From NCBI GenBank assembly GCA_905221605.1, contig CAJNDS010002299.1:10001-74000 (forward strand): a stretch of 64,000 nt of DNA. The letters run 5' to 3'. Of the stretch, positions 1-11,039 are shown piece by piece. Within the stretch, counting starts at the first letter, position 1; each line of letters starts with the position of its first letter. Under the pieces are notes generated by a model, which saw only the letters and a list, made by a program, of their open reading frames with translations, had not been told where the DNA came from and searched no databases. The stretch is from Symbiodinium natans (lineage: Eukaryota; Sar; Dinophyceae; Suessiales; Symbiodiniaceae). Position numbers and translations under genes: made by a program.

Positions 1-43
<43 letters not shown>

Positions 44-292
44 CCAACAACAACAACAACCAACAACCAGCACAACCAACAAACAACAAACAACAAACAA
101 CAAACAAACAACCAAACAACCAAAAACAACAACCAACAACAACAACAACAACAAACAACAACCAACAAACAACCAACAACCAACAACCAACAACCAACAA
201 CCAACAACCACCAACAACCACCAACAACAACCAACAACAACCAACAACAACCAACAACAACCAACAACAACCAACAACAACCAACAACAACC

Positions 293-358
<66 letters not shown>

Positions 359-375
359 CAAAACAACAAACCAAA
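1..375. repeat. CAA-type microsatellite
   Basis: Almost pure repeats of CAA with variant CCAACAA and CAAACAA units, without any G. It starts at the window edge, so its full length is unknown. No gene is visible in it. Confidence 0.97.
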
Positions 376-1046
376 ACACAACAGCAACTGCAAGCATACG
401 CAGCAAACATCAAGGAATGACCCAACAAAAACAGCAACCGTTGTCACCATCGCCAACATCCTCATCACATCGTCATCTGCGCCGGCGTTGTCACTCCTAG
501 CCCTAGGAACCCTAATTATAGACTTCTTTTGAGTTGTGCGTCGACCTCCGCCTGCCCGAGCCGCGGTGTCAAAGCGTTGTGCTTTGGTGTCAGTTCTGTC
601 AGTAAATCGAACAGATGAAAGAAACCGTATGAGAACAAATTGCATGAGCATCAAAGACTGCCGCACCCCGCGAGGACAAGCCAGTCAAGCCGAGCAAACG
701 TCAGGAAGTTTCGGGGAGTCCCCTGCTTCCCGTTTTTTTGAATCTAATTTGTCTTAAGCAACGACCCATATTGCCAGCTTGCCATCCTGTCAGAAGGGTA
801 CCGCAAACACTCCGGAAACCCATGCAAAACACCCGCAATCACGAGCTTCGGGGATCCCTAGGCAAGCATCATCAAAAGCAGCAGATAGATGTCCACAGCC
901 AAACTGATACGTACGCGACTACTGCCAGATTTTCATCTTCGTCATCATCATACACATCCAGCACGCGCGCCATCCACCAGCAGCAGCATTGACGGCTCCA
1001 CATTTCTAGTTTCACGTCCATGGACCCAAATCCAGCCACAAACGCC
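376..1046. other. No supportable gene
   Basis: Unique-looking sequence of mixed composition. Short overlapping reading frames occur on both strands, but none shows a recognisable domain or signal peptide. Confidence 0.5.
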
Positions 1047-1290
1047 TATCCGTAAACCCTGAACCCTATAAACCCTAAACCCTAAACCCTGAACCCTAAA
1101 CCCTAAACCCGGAACCCTAAACCCTAAACCCTAAACCCTAATAAAACCCAAAAGCCTGAAGATTCCAGGCACCTCGGGAAAGCCGCGGAGAATCTGCACG
1201 CAGTGGCCGCGCTGCTCTCCTGCGTAGACCACCACGGCCCCCCAAACCCTAAACCCTAAACCCTAACCCTAAACCCTAAACCCTAAATCA
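1047..1290. repeat. Interstitial telomere-like CCCTAAA heptamers
   Basis: Two blocks of CCCTAAA with degenerate units (CCCTGAA, CCCTATAAA), around 1047-1145 and 1242-1288, are separated by about 100 bp of unrelated sequence. The heptamer matches the plant/alga-type telomere repeat. The array is short, degenerate and internal, so it is not a chromosome end. Further heptamers in the opposite orientation lie at 1580-1610. Confidence 0.9.
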
Positions 1291-2690
1291 TGTTCGGAAA
1301 TCGGGCAGAGGTTTTAGACTGCAGGATTTAGGACTCGGAGGGATTGTCGAAGAAACTTGGGAGAGCGCAGCCACTCTAAGCTCCAACCCTAGTATATAAG
1401 AGCTTTGTTTGGACAGCGGTTCTGTAAGAAGAGGGTGCAGGGCGTCGTTAGGGCTTGGGCTTTGGGGATTTGCGGAACTAGCGGAGGTCTACAGAAGTCA
1501 CGATGGCTGGAACGTGGGCGCCGCATGTATGCAAAACTTGGATGCTCTGCAAGATGTTTCTCAACCCACAAACTTCGGGTTTAGGGTTTAGGTTTCAGGG
1601 CTTTGGGTTTTTGAAGGTTTGGGGACCCTTGCCCCGAAGCCCTGTAGGCCCTTGCTCCATCTCATAATATGATGAACATACACAGATATGCAGACTAGTT
1701 CAGAGGGTCCCCTGCGCATGCCTGTGTGAGATCGCGAGGTGCGAGTGGCGTTAGGTTGGTCGGGCTCCCTGGTTCCCCACCCTAAACCCTGACTATGAGC
1801 AGCTGTGCATCCATCTCCAGCAACACAATGAACAACGCATCGAGTTCAAGCATCGTCACATCCACGTCTGTTGCCATCACCACCAGGACCATTGTTATTG
1901 CAAGTGTCATTGTTGTTGTTGTTCTTGTTATGATGATGATGATGATGATTTTTATTATTATATCTTGACCCGCGTCTGCGTTCATTACAGCGCTTCCAGC
2001 TGTTGCTCCGTGTGGTCTTACTCTTCTTCTTTCTGTTCTCCTCGCTTTCCTTGTATTAGGAGAGAGCATCACCACTCAGGGCACAGAAAAAGAATGAGAG
2101 AGCATGAACACCATGCTGGGAAGGGGTCAAACCGGCGGGCGAGGCATAGAAGAAAGGACTACTATGAGCAAACAAATTGGACAGGGCAGATGTTCATCAG
2201 CGATTACTACTACTCGTATGTCTGCTCCCGCATCTGCTTCCGCCTTTCCTTTTTGTTGTTGCCTTTTGTCGTTTTGCTTCTTCTGCTGAGTCAACCGCGC
2301 ACACAAAAGCTTTCTTGTGAGGCTCCTCTGGTCTCCAGGGCCTTCTCTGTGAGGAGGCCAATTTCCTACCTGCATACATCCACGCATCCAAAGTGAGGTC
2401 GGTGTCATTTGGGTGCCGACAGAGGTACTAGTAGGTAGTCTGAGCTGTGGGCAAAATGCTCCGCGTTGGTCTCCAAAGCCATCCAATCGACGGCTATCTT
2501 GTGCGTGTCTTTTTGTTCGTGCCCAAGGTTCTGGACAGTTGGAACTGACGCCCCTGCAGGTCGGGCGACACAGGAAGCAAAGGGAAAACCATCCCCACAG
2601 GCATGAAAGGCAGTCGGGACTGAGTGAAGGAAGTCACAGCCACGCGCATGAAGCCGGTGCGCGCGCTGAACGGAAGGACTCCATAGGACC
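1291..2690. other. No supportable gene; ATG/ATT microsatellite inside
   Basis: A trinucleotide run (ATG then ATT) occupies about 1927-1962. The reading frames around it are low-complexity translations of this and neighbouring simple sequence. I see no domain. Confidence 0.5.
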
Positions 2691-5600
2691 TGGCTGGGTG
2701 ATTCAAGCCGGCTTGCGCAGTCAGGTGGATGCACTGCACCACTCCAGCGGGCTCGGAGGGCCAAGCCTGGGCAGAGGGCAACGCGCTGAGTGGCTTCAAC
2801 GTACTGGTACCGACTGGCATGGACACCTGAAAATGGAAGTTGCAATTGCCCAAGTATTCTTGGCGCACGAGACCCGGCACGGAAGTCAATTTCACAGGGG
2901 GCGGGACGCAACGGAGACCTGCAAAGAACGTGTGACTTGGCGATCTTGGCGGCTTAGGGGTCAAAGCCTCACTGCAGGAAACACCACGGAGACCACCAGC
3001 GAGAAGAGACGGGGCGGAGCTGAGGCTTGGAGAAACCACGTGTCGCAGGAAAAGAGAGAACTTGAACACACCAACAACGAAGGAAGGGCGATGGACCACG
3101 TCAAGGAAAGACAAGTCTGAGTCAGCAACACGGGGGCCGGAAGCGTGAGTGCAGCTGACATGTATGGTTGGGGGAGCGGGCCGCAGGACTGAACACAGGA
3201 CTGAACACAGGACTCCAGCAGACTCGGCAGGCTCAGTGTGCCCAGATGGCGCGGAGGGCAACTTCGACACCGTGAGCAGGCAGTTGCGCTGGAGTATCTT
3301 GTCTGAGTCATTCCAACGAGCGGTGTGCCCCACAGAATTAAATAACTCCAGAAAGCCCTGAAGCTTGGAGATGCCACGTGTCTTTGCAGGAAAGGGATGA
3401 ACTGCAACGCACCAACGAGATCAGTCAGGCGGATGGATCCGGCAGTGTGATCGGAGCCGGCGTGTGCAGTCAAGTGGATGCACTGCACCACTCCAGCGAG
3501 CTCGGAGGGCTCAGCGTGGGACGTCAGGTGGCTGCACTGCACCACTCCAGCGGGCTCGGAGGGCCCAGCCTGGGCAGAGGGCAACGCACTGAGTGGCTTC
3601 AACGTACTGGTACCGACTGGCATGGACACCTGAAAATGGAAGTTGCAATTGTCCAAGCTTTCCCGGCGCACGAGACCTGGCACGAAAGTCAATTTCACAC
3701 GGGGCCGGACGCAATGGAGACCAGCAAAGAGCGTGTGACTTGTCGGCTCAGGGATCAAAGCCTCGCTGTAGGACGTACAACGGAGGCCACCAACGAGAAG
3801 AGGCAGGTCGAACCAGGCAACACGATTCAGGCCGGCATTGGCAGTCAGGCGGATCGATCCGGCAGTGTGGTTGGAGCCGGCGTCTGCAGTCAGGTGGATG
3901 CACTGCACCACTCCAGCGAGCTCGGAGGGCCCAGCCTGGGACGTCAGGTGGCTGCACTGCACCACTCCAGCGGGCTCGGAGGGCCCAGCCTGGGCAGAGG
4001 GCAACGCACTGAGTGGCTTCAACGTACTGGTACCGACTGGCATGGACACCTGAAAATGGAAGTTGCAATTGTCCAAGCTTTCCTGGCGCACGAGACCTGG
4101 CACGAAAGTCAATTTCACACGGGGCTGGACGCAATGGAGACCAGCAAAGAGCGTGTGACTTGTCGGCTCAGGGATCAAAGCCTCGCTGTAGGACGTACAA
4201 CGGAGGCCACCAACGAGAGACAGCGGGTCCAACCAGGCAACACGATTCAGGCCGGCATTGGCAGTCAGGCGGATGGATCCGGCAGTGTAATTGGAGCCGG
4301 CGTCTGCAGTCAGGTGGATGCACTGCACCACTCCAGCGGGCTCGGAGGGCCAAGCCTGGGCAGAGGGCAACGCGCTGAGTGGCTTCAACGTACTGGTACC
4401 GACTGGCGCGGACACCTGAAAATGGAAGTTGCAATTGTCCAAGCTTTCCCGGCGCACGAGACCTGGCACCAAAGTCAATTTCACACGGGGCCTGACGCAA
4501 TGGGGACCGGCAAAGAGCGTGTGACTTGTCGGCTCAGGGATCAAAGCCTCGCTGTAGGACGTACAACGGAGGCCACCAACGAGAGACAGCGGGTCGAACC
4601 AGGCAACACGATTCAGGCCGGCATTGGCAGTCAGGCGGATGGATCCGGCAGTGTGATTGGAGCCGGCGTCTGCAGTCAGGTGGATGCACTGCACCACTCC
4701 AGCGAGCTCGGAGGGCCCAGCCTGGGCAGAGGGCAACGCGCTGAGTGGCTTCAACGTACTGGTACCGACTGGCGTGGACACCTGAAAATGGAAGTTGCAA
4801 TTGTCCAAGCTTTCCCGGCGCACGACACCTGGCACCAAAGTCAATTTCACACGGGGCCTGACGCAATGGGGAAAGAGCCTCGGCTCAGGGATCAAAGCCT
4901 CGCTGTAGGACGTACAACGGAGGCCACCAACGACAAGAGGCGGGTCGATTCAGGCCGGCATTGGCAGTCAGGCGGATGGATCCGGCAGTGTGGTTGGAGC
5001 CGGCGTCTGCAGTCAGGTGGATGCACTGCACCACTCCAGCGAGCTCGGAGGGCCCAGCCTGGGACGTCAGGTGGCTGCACTGCACCACTCCAGCGAGCTC
5101 GGATGGCCCAGCCTGGGCAGAGGGCAACGCGCTGAGTGGCTTCAACGTACTGGTACCGACTAGCATGGACACCTGAAAATGGAAGGTGCAATTGTCCAAG
5201 CTTTCCCGGCGCACGACACCTGGCACCAAAGTCAATTTCACACGGGGCCTGACGCAATGGGCACCGGCAAAATGCGTGTGACTTGTCGGCTCAGGGATCA
5301 AAGCCTCGCTGTAGGACGTACAACGGAGGCCACCAACGAGAGACAGCGGGTCCAACCAGGCAACACGATTCAGGCCGGCATTGGCAGTCAGGCGGATGGA
5401 TCCGGCAGTGTAATTGGAGCCGGCGTCTGCAGTCAGGTGGATGCACTGCACCACTCCAGCGGGCTCGGAGGGCCAAGCCTGGGCAGAGGGCAACGCGCTG
5501 AGTGGCTTCAACGTACTGGTACCGACTGGCGTGGACACCTGAAAATGGAAGTTGCAATTGTCCAAGCTTTCCCGGCGCACGAGACCTGGCACCAAAGTCA

Positions 5601-6650
5601 ATTTCACACGGGGCCTGACGCAATGGGGACCAGCAAAGAGCGTGCGACTTGTCGGCTCAGGGATCAAAGCCTCGCTGTAGGACGTACAACGGAGGCCACC
5701 AACGAGAAGAGGCAGGTCGAACCAGGCAACACGATTCAGGCCGGCATTGGCAGTCAGGCGGATCGATCCGGCAGTGTGGTTGGAGCCGGCGTCTGCAGTC
5801 AGGTGGATGCACTGCACCACTCCAGCGAGCTCGGAGGGCCCAGCCTGGGCAGAGGGCAACGCGCTGAGTGGCTTCAACGTACTGGTACCGACTGGCGTGG
5901 ACACCTGAAAATGGAAGTTGCAATTGTCCAAGCTTTCCCGGCGCACGACACCTGGCACCAAAGTCAATTTCACACGGGGCCTGACGCAATGGGGACCGGC
6001 AAAATGCGTGTGACTTGTCGGCTCAGGGATCAAAGCCTCGCTGTAGGACGTACAACGGAGGCCACCAACGAGAAGAGGCAGGTCGAACCAGGCAACACGA
6101 TTCAGGCCGGCATTGGCAGTCAGGCGGATGGATCCGGCAGTGTGGTTGGAGCCGGCGTCTGCAGTCAGGTGGATGCACTGCACCACTCCAGCGAGCTCGG
6201 AGGGCCCAGCCTGGGCAGCAACTGGAATGGATACCTGAACCTGGAAACTGCAATTGTCTAAGCTTTCCCGGCGCACGACACCTGGCACCAAAGTCAATTT
6301 CACACGGGGCCGGAAGCAATGGAGCCCAGCAAAGAGCTTTGTCAAACCGAGAAGAGGCAGGTCGAACGTGTGGTTGGAGCCGGCGTCTGCAGTCAGGTGG
6401 ATGCACTGCACCACTCCAGCGGGCTCGGAGGGCCCAGCCTGGGCAGCAACTGGAATGGATACCTGAACCTGGAAACTGCAATTGTCCAAGCTTTCTCGGC
6501 GCACGAGACCTGGCACGGAAGTCAATTTCACAGGGGGCAGGGCGCAATGGAGACTAGCAAAGAGCATGTGACTTGTCGGCTCAGGGATCAAAGCCTCACT
6601 GTAGGACGTACAACGGAGTCCACCAACCAGAAGAGTCCGCAGGTCGGACC
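2690..6650. repeat. ~366-bp tandem satellite, about ten units
   Basis: The marker GGAAGTTGCAATTG (or GGAAACTGCAATTG) recurs about ten times. Adjacent units are mostly 366 bp apart, with variants of about 420 and 391 bp and shorter units at the right end. The ~420-bp form carries an extra internal copy of a block ending CTGCACCACTCCAGCG. The outer units (2.7-3.4 kb and after 6.2 kb) are more diverged than the inner ones, as expected for unequal exchange. Because 366 is a multiple of three and the unit lacks stops in several frames, ORFs of 585 codons (plus) and 644 and 672 codons (minus) run through the array. The 391-bp unit breaks the phase, which argues against strong coding constraint. Confidence 0.93.
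2961..4895 (-). other. Long repeat-encoded ORF in the satellite, coding status unknown
   Basis: An uninterrupted 644-codon minus-strand frame made of about four ~122-residue repeats. Recurring peptides include LVPGLVRRESLDNC, NFHFQVS, PVGTSTLKPLSALPSAQA and GVVQCIHLTADAGSN. A second frame of 672 codons (6903 to 4885) continues the same repeat after a phase break. An overlapping 585-codon ORF (3378-5135) exists on the plus strand, so an open frame here is not by itself evidence of a protein. I recognise no known domain. There is no convincing signal peptide or start context. This may be a repeat-rich lineage-specific protein, or simply stop-poor satellite. Confidence 0.2.
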
Positions 6651-6659
6651 AGGCAACAC

Positions 6660-9600
6660 GATGCAAGCCGGCATCCTCCGCACTCAAGAGCACGCCTGTT
6701 GCTGGAGCCGGAGCCGAAGACGGCTGCCTGAGTGCATAAGAGGACGTAGCAGAAAGCTGGCCAGTTCGAGTCCGAGTTGGCGTGAAGTTCACATTGGAAA
6801 GGCTGAGCCTTTTTTGGAGCACCTGAAAGACCATGGGTGACCACCTGAGAGGTACATCTAGACAAACTGAGAACATGACACAAACATGCACACACACACA
6901 CACACCATCCGAATCTGATAATTGCTATCCACAAAAAGAGGGAGGCACAACACTCAGGGCCCTACTGCTTGACTGTCTCTGTATCACATGGCCGTTGCGA
7001 AGAATTTCCCTCGACCTGGGACGTTCGTCACACTGCGAGGGAGAGGGGCCAACACTTGAGGAACACCAGGGCCCCAGCGCGAGCACCATTGGAGCTTCGC
7101 ATTTTGTGGCGTGGACGGCACATCTATGGTCTATTTTGCAGACGGCGATGCTTGAACCATTGGTGCACGTACGTACGAGCCTGCGAACTCTGCATGTTCC
7201 ACATCCCCTGAGCACTTTGAGACTAAGTTTCAGCCTTCTCAACCTTGCTTGAAACACCAAATTCTGACCTTAAGCTCTCCTTTCTCTCCTTCGAGTCGCT
7301 GAGTGGAAAGCTTGGGAAGGCACTCCAGGCGGAGGCAATTCTTTTTGTTTGGGGGGGCTTCTCCCCTCATTGTGCTTCTCTGCCTTGGAACCTTCAGCCC
7401 TCGATGTCATCCCATGGCTTGTCCACACTTGGGAACTCAGACTCCCCATCTGCTGCCAAGGGAGCTGTACAACTTGCTGATTGAATCTTATAGGGCCATA
7501 GGCAGTCATAGCGATCAAGGTTTCAGGGTCAGGAGTCTGGGCGTGAAGCTGAGGCTTGTCGGGCACTGACCGGCATGGCCAAAGTAGACTGGCACCCCCG
7601 GCGAGCAAACAAGCTGACGTGGCTGGCTTTAAAATTCTACCGGAACTTGCGGTGCGCAGGTGGGAGAATGCCAGAGAAGAGTTGAACCCACCCTTGAGGG
7701 TCGTACTGTAAGGGGGGTCTTTGGGCGAAAGTCACTTCTTCAGACCGTCCCGCGCCCCAGTACGAATCATGCATGATTGCATGGCCCGCACGCTATGTAC
7801 AAAAGCTCGGTCGTCCACTACTTCACGACTGTCTCCACGGCCACAGAGAGCGGAAAACTCCTGAGTCGGCGGTGCTGGACTTGTGAGAACAGCTTCGTAT
7901 AGTCTGTAGAATTCGACATTTGAAGCTTGTGGTCACTCGCGCAGTCGCAATGCTTGTGTCTAAGAAGCCAAGTCAGGCATGCAGAAGAACTCTTTCAAAT
8001 GCATTCACTTCCCTTCCGAGCCCAGGGCCCAAACCCAACTGAATGCTAATTCCCAAGAATCCAAGACCACGCAATAATCAATAACTCATTGGTGAAGTCC
8101 AAGCGTCGTCGAAGAAATTCCAAATGCTCCGCTTCCACAGCAGGCCTTGGGGTCCTCCGAGCGGACGCAGTGACCGTGAGGGGTCCAGCACTTCAGTGAC
8201 AAGGCACCGAGGTCGTCCGAGATGTCCGCCGTAGGAGCGCTGCAGTAATGGGTTTGGGGAGATTTCGCAACATTAGAACATCTCAACAAGAAGTTCGTCA
8301 AGTGCTAGCAGCTGCTACCAGTAGCATGCCAAGAACGCTGGAACGAGTCCTGTTGACGATTCCTGCTACTGAGTGCGGAATCCCAGTGGCAATGGTCTGG
8401 ACGTCGCAGCAGGCAAGATATCCCAGCCAATCCCATCTGAGTAGCTGCAAAGATTTTTCAAGACTCCCCCATGTGATGCTAGCTCGCCAAGGTGCTGCTG
8501 GCTCCTCTTCATGGTCTTCGCATTAGCCTAACAGAAGCGACCGCGGTGTCTGAAGTGTTGGAATTGCAAGATTCTTACCGGCACCAAATGCTCACATGCT
8601 CGGAGCTTGTTGCACAGCTGGCACATGGCCTCCATGGCCAGTGGTGTCCTGCTTGGGCAGGGCGTGGCGTCTGTTGGCTATGTCCACTCGTCACAAGCCC
8701 TATTCATGCCCGACACCCCAGCTCTCCATGTAACTGGCGGCACAAACAGCTAGACGTTGGCTTACCCACACATGTAAACAGTCGAGCACATGCTTTAACC
8801 ACTCCCTCCATAGCCGTAATTGTTTGGGGCCTTGTGCGACCCAAGAGGTGAAGCAGGCTGTCGTCGCCCTGCCAGCTGTAGGGTGGCACGAAACTTTGTT
8901 CGATCTCCATCATGTTGCCTGCACCTCAGACTCTTCCGCCTGCAGACCGCCAGCATCTTTTTCTTTCGCCTGCGCGTCTCTTCAAGCAAAGGCCCTCGGG
9001 CTGTTCTTGGTCTGTCCCAGCCTCAGCACCGTTGCCGGGTGAGCCGAAGAGCCAGCCTCAGAAACAAACAATCAACACGATTCTACCTGCCTTATTACAT
9101 ATTCTGCAAGCAGGAAGCTAGGACCGAGGCACAACAGCCCATGAAGATTGGCCTGTCAGAATCTAGAAAACATTTGAAAACCAGTAGCATCCCTTCTCTC
9201 TCTTCATATCCTCTGCAAATTGCGTCACACAATGCCAACAAATAGTCACAACCCCAGCAGAAAAAAACCGGACGAGGCACAGGCGACATTTCCTTCTTGA
9301 AGCGAAAACTTCTTTTTGGGGGTGCATGTGTCCTTTGGTTGGGAATGCTCAGAACAAGAGGCTTTACAACATGGGAGCAGAGGAACCTATTGTAAAGCCG
9401 TACCCTGGCTGCTTGCCATGCACTTCCAGATGAAAACCCAGCCCCCATTTAGTAGTTTCTGTGTCATGTTCGATGCTCTTGCCCGTTTGGTGCTGCATTA
9501 TACGGGTAGTATCCCCTCAAATCTATAAACTCCCAGGTCTTAATAACCCCCAGGAAGGAGCCCCTGCTCTTGCCCGCCTGCTTCCCCTCCTCGACCGAGG

Positions 9601-9960
9601 ATGCGGCTGCTACTGTGACTCAATCTTGCACAGTCGTAGTTGTGACTTTTGGGATTGTTGAGGGACTTCTTTTGTTCTGGTTGTGGTGGACTGGGGTCAA
9701 GGGTCTGGGTTAAAGGTTTGGGTTTAGGGTTCCTAAGCCCTGAGCCTGGTCGAGGTTTTGGCCTGCAATATGAGGGGACAGCAAAGGACAGCCTTTGAAC
9801 CCCAAACGGGCTGCGTTTACCATAGGCTTGCCACCTCCAAGCATCTAGAGCCAACTGGGAACCTACTATACTGGTGCATGCTCCAGAGGTAGATAGAGCC
9901 TAGCCGAGTCAGCTAAAATTGCAGCCGAGGTTGAAGAGTGTGGAGTAATTTGCGCACTAT
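6660..9960. other. No supportable gene
   Basis: A short CA run lies at about 6889-6905 and TTTAGGG-like units at about 9700-9735. Several short minus-strand frames, such as 8086-8301 and 7270-7608, have protein-like composition but no domain, and I could not join exons. Intron-rich genes of the type seen in the right half could be hidden here. Confidence 0.4.
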
Positions 9961-10177
9961 CCCTTCAAGAAGAGGAAGCGCGCCTACAAAGGAAAGGAAA
10001 CAGCGCATGGTAGCTCTTGTCCCGAGGAAATATGCAGGATTTTGGGACAGGGTGGTCGCTCGGCTTGGCGGTCAGATGGTGTTTCTCTTTCTCTCGGGAT
10101 TTTGTTAGACATAGTCCCCCCCAAAAAACACAAACCCATCTATATAATACATATAATTTCATGACTCTTTTGCTTTC

Positions 10178-10495
10178 TCATTTATTCTTCATCTTGGGCA
10201 GGATGGTGTTGTCGAGGGGAGTGTTGTCCTGCGTTTCGGCCTTCAATTCTTCTTCCTCCTCAATATCTCCCTTGGTATCATGCAGAAAAATCATCACGTT
10301 CCTCCACAGGTCTGCCTCTTGCTCAAGAGTGGTTGACACACCCACTGTTTTGCAGCTTCGAAGGTTTACTGTAGCTCCTTTGTTGTCCCTACGCACCCGC
10401 ATCCGGTCGCCAGGCAGCAACCTAAAAGCCACTGCTACGGTTCTACCGTGCGCACAGGCACAAGCACACAACTCAGAACTTGAGCCAAAATAGGC
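10178..10495 (-). CDS. Putative short protein downstream of a relict spliced-leader-like motif
   Basis: A minus-strand open frame whose C-terminal ~100 residues look protein-like: basic PGDRMRVRRDNKGATVNL, then TTLEQEADLWRNVMIFLHD, then an acidic EEEEELK tail. The longer ORF reaches 10669, but a spliced-leader-like sequence at 10479-10495 sits inside it. I therefore favour translation from a downstream Met, such as the one in GDRMRV, if the leader relic marks a retroposed mRNA. I recognise no family. It may be a decayed retrocopy. Confidence 0.3.
   Translation of the reverse strand, partial: AYFGSSSELCACACAHGRTVAVAFRLLPGDRMRVRRDNKGATVNLRSCKTVGVSTTLEQEADLWRNVMIFLHDTKGDIEEEEELKAETQDNTPLDNTILPKMKNK
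10479..10495 (-). other. Relict dinoflagellate spliced-leader-like motif
   Basis: Read on the minus strand this is GCCTATTTTGGCTCAAG. Its last 13 bases, ATTTTGGCTCAAG, equal the 3' end of the published dinoflagellate spliced leader. The preceding GCC also matches if one T is an insertion. A 13-base match by chance in 64 kb is unlikely (about 0.2% by simple counting). Such relics are known where trans-spliced mRNAs were reverse-transcribed back into the genome. Confidence 0.6.
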
Positions 10496-10974
10496 ATTCG
10501 AAATGTTTACAAAACATGCAAACAACAAAGATTGTCTGCTGCAACAGCACTGCATCACGGAGCACAGATGCATATGCACCCATGTCAACGTCAACTCACA
10601 GTGTTGTATGGCATGGTACAAAGTATCGTACCAGTGACTAGTGCAGTATTTACATCTGAGCGGTTTCACTATTCATCACCAAGGCTTTTTCCTGCATGAG
10701 CCTACAAAACCCATGCACATCAAATGCAGGCCTCCTGAATTCGAATGAGAACAAGTGAAACATCGAGCGCTGCTGCGGGAGAACTCTAGGTATCTTGCAT
10801 CTGCACAGCCCAGACATACGATCGGCGCTTGGCCTCCACGGGCTGGGAGGCTTTGCAGCTGAACACCTGCAGTTCCAACGCCCCAGAGCTGGCCTTGCCA
10901 GCGGAGCATCATGCGTCAAGGGCCAGCGTTGAAACAAATGCTCCGCGTCATTCTGCACTTGACAACATCATTGT

Positions 10975-11038
10975 TCATCTGCGCTGTTGCAGCAAACAGG
11001 CACACGTCATCTGCGCTGTTGCAGCAAACAGGCACACG
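10975..11038. repeat. Perfect 32-bp tandem duplication
   Basis: The 32 bases at 10975-11006 (starting TCATCTGCGCTGTTGCAGCA) are repeated exactly at 11007-11038. There is no divergence, so the event is recent. Confidence 0.95.
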
Positions 11039-11039
11039 G

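Noticed and set aside
1047-1290. CCCTAAA arrays as a chromosome end
   Set aside because: Short, degenerate, interrupted, and repeated at many internal positions in both orientations.
3378-5135. 585-codon plus-strand ORF as a gene
   Set aside because: It overlaps equally long minus-strand ORFs in the same satellite, and a 391-bp unit breaks the phase. Open frame is explained by stop-poor repeat units.
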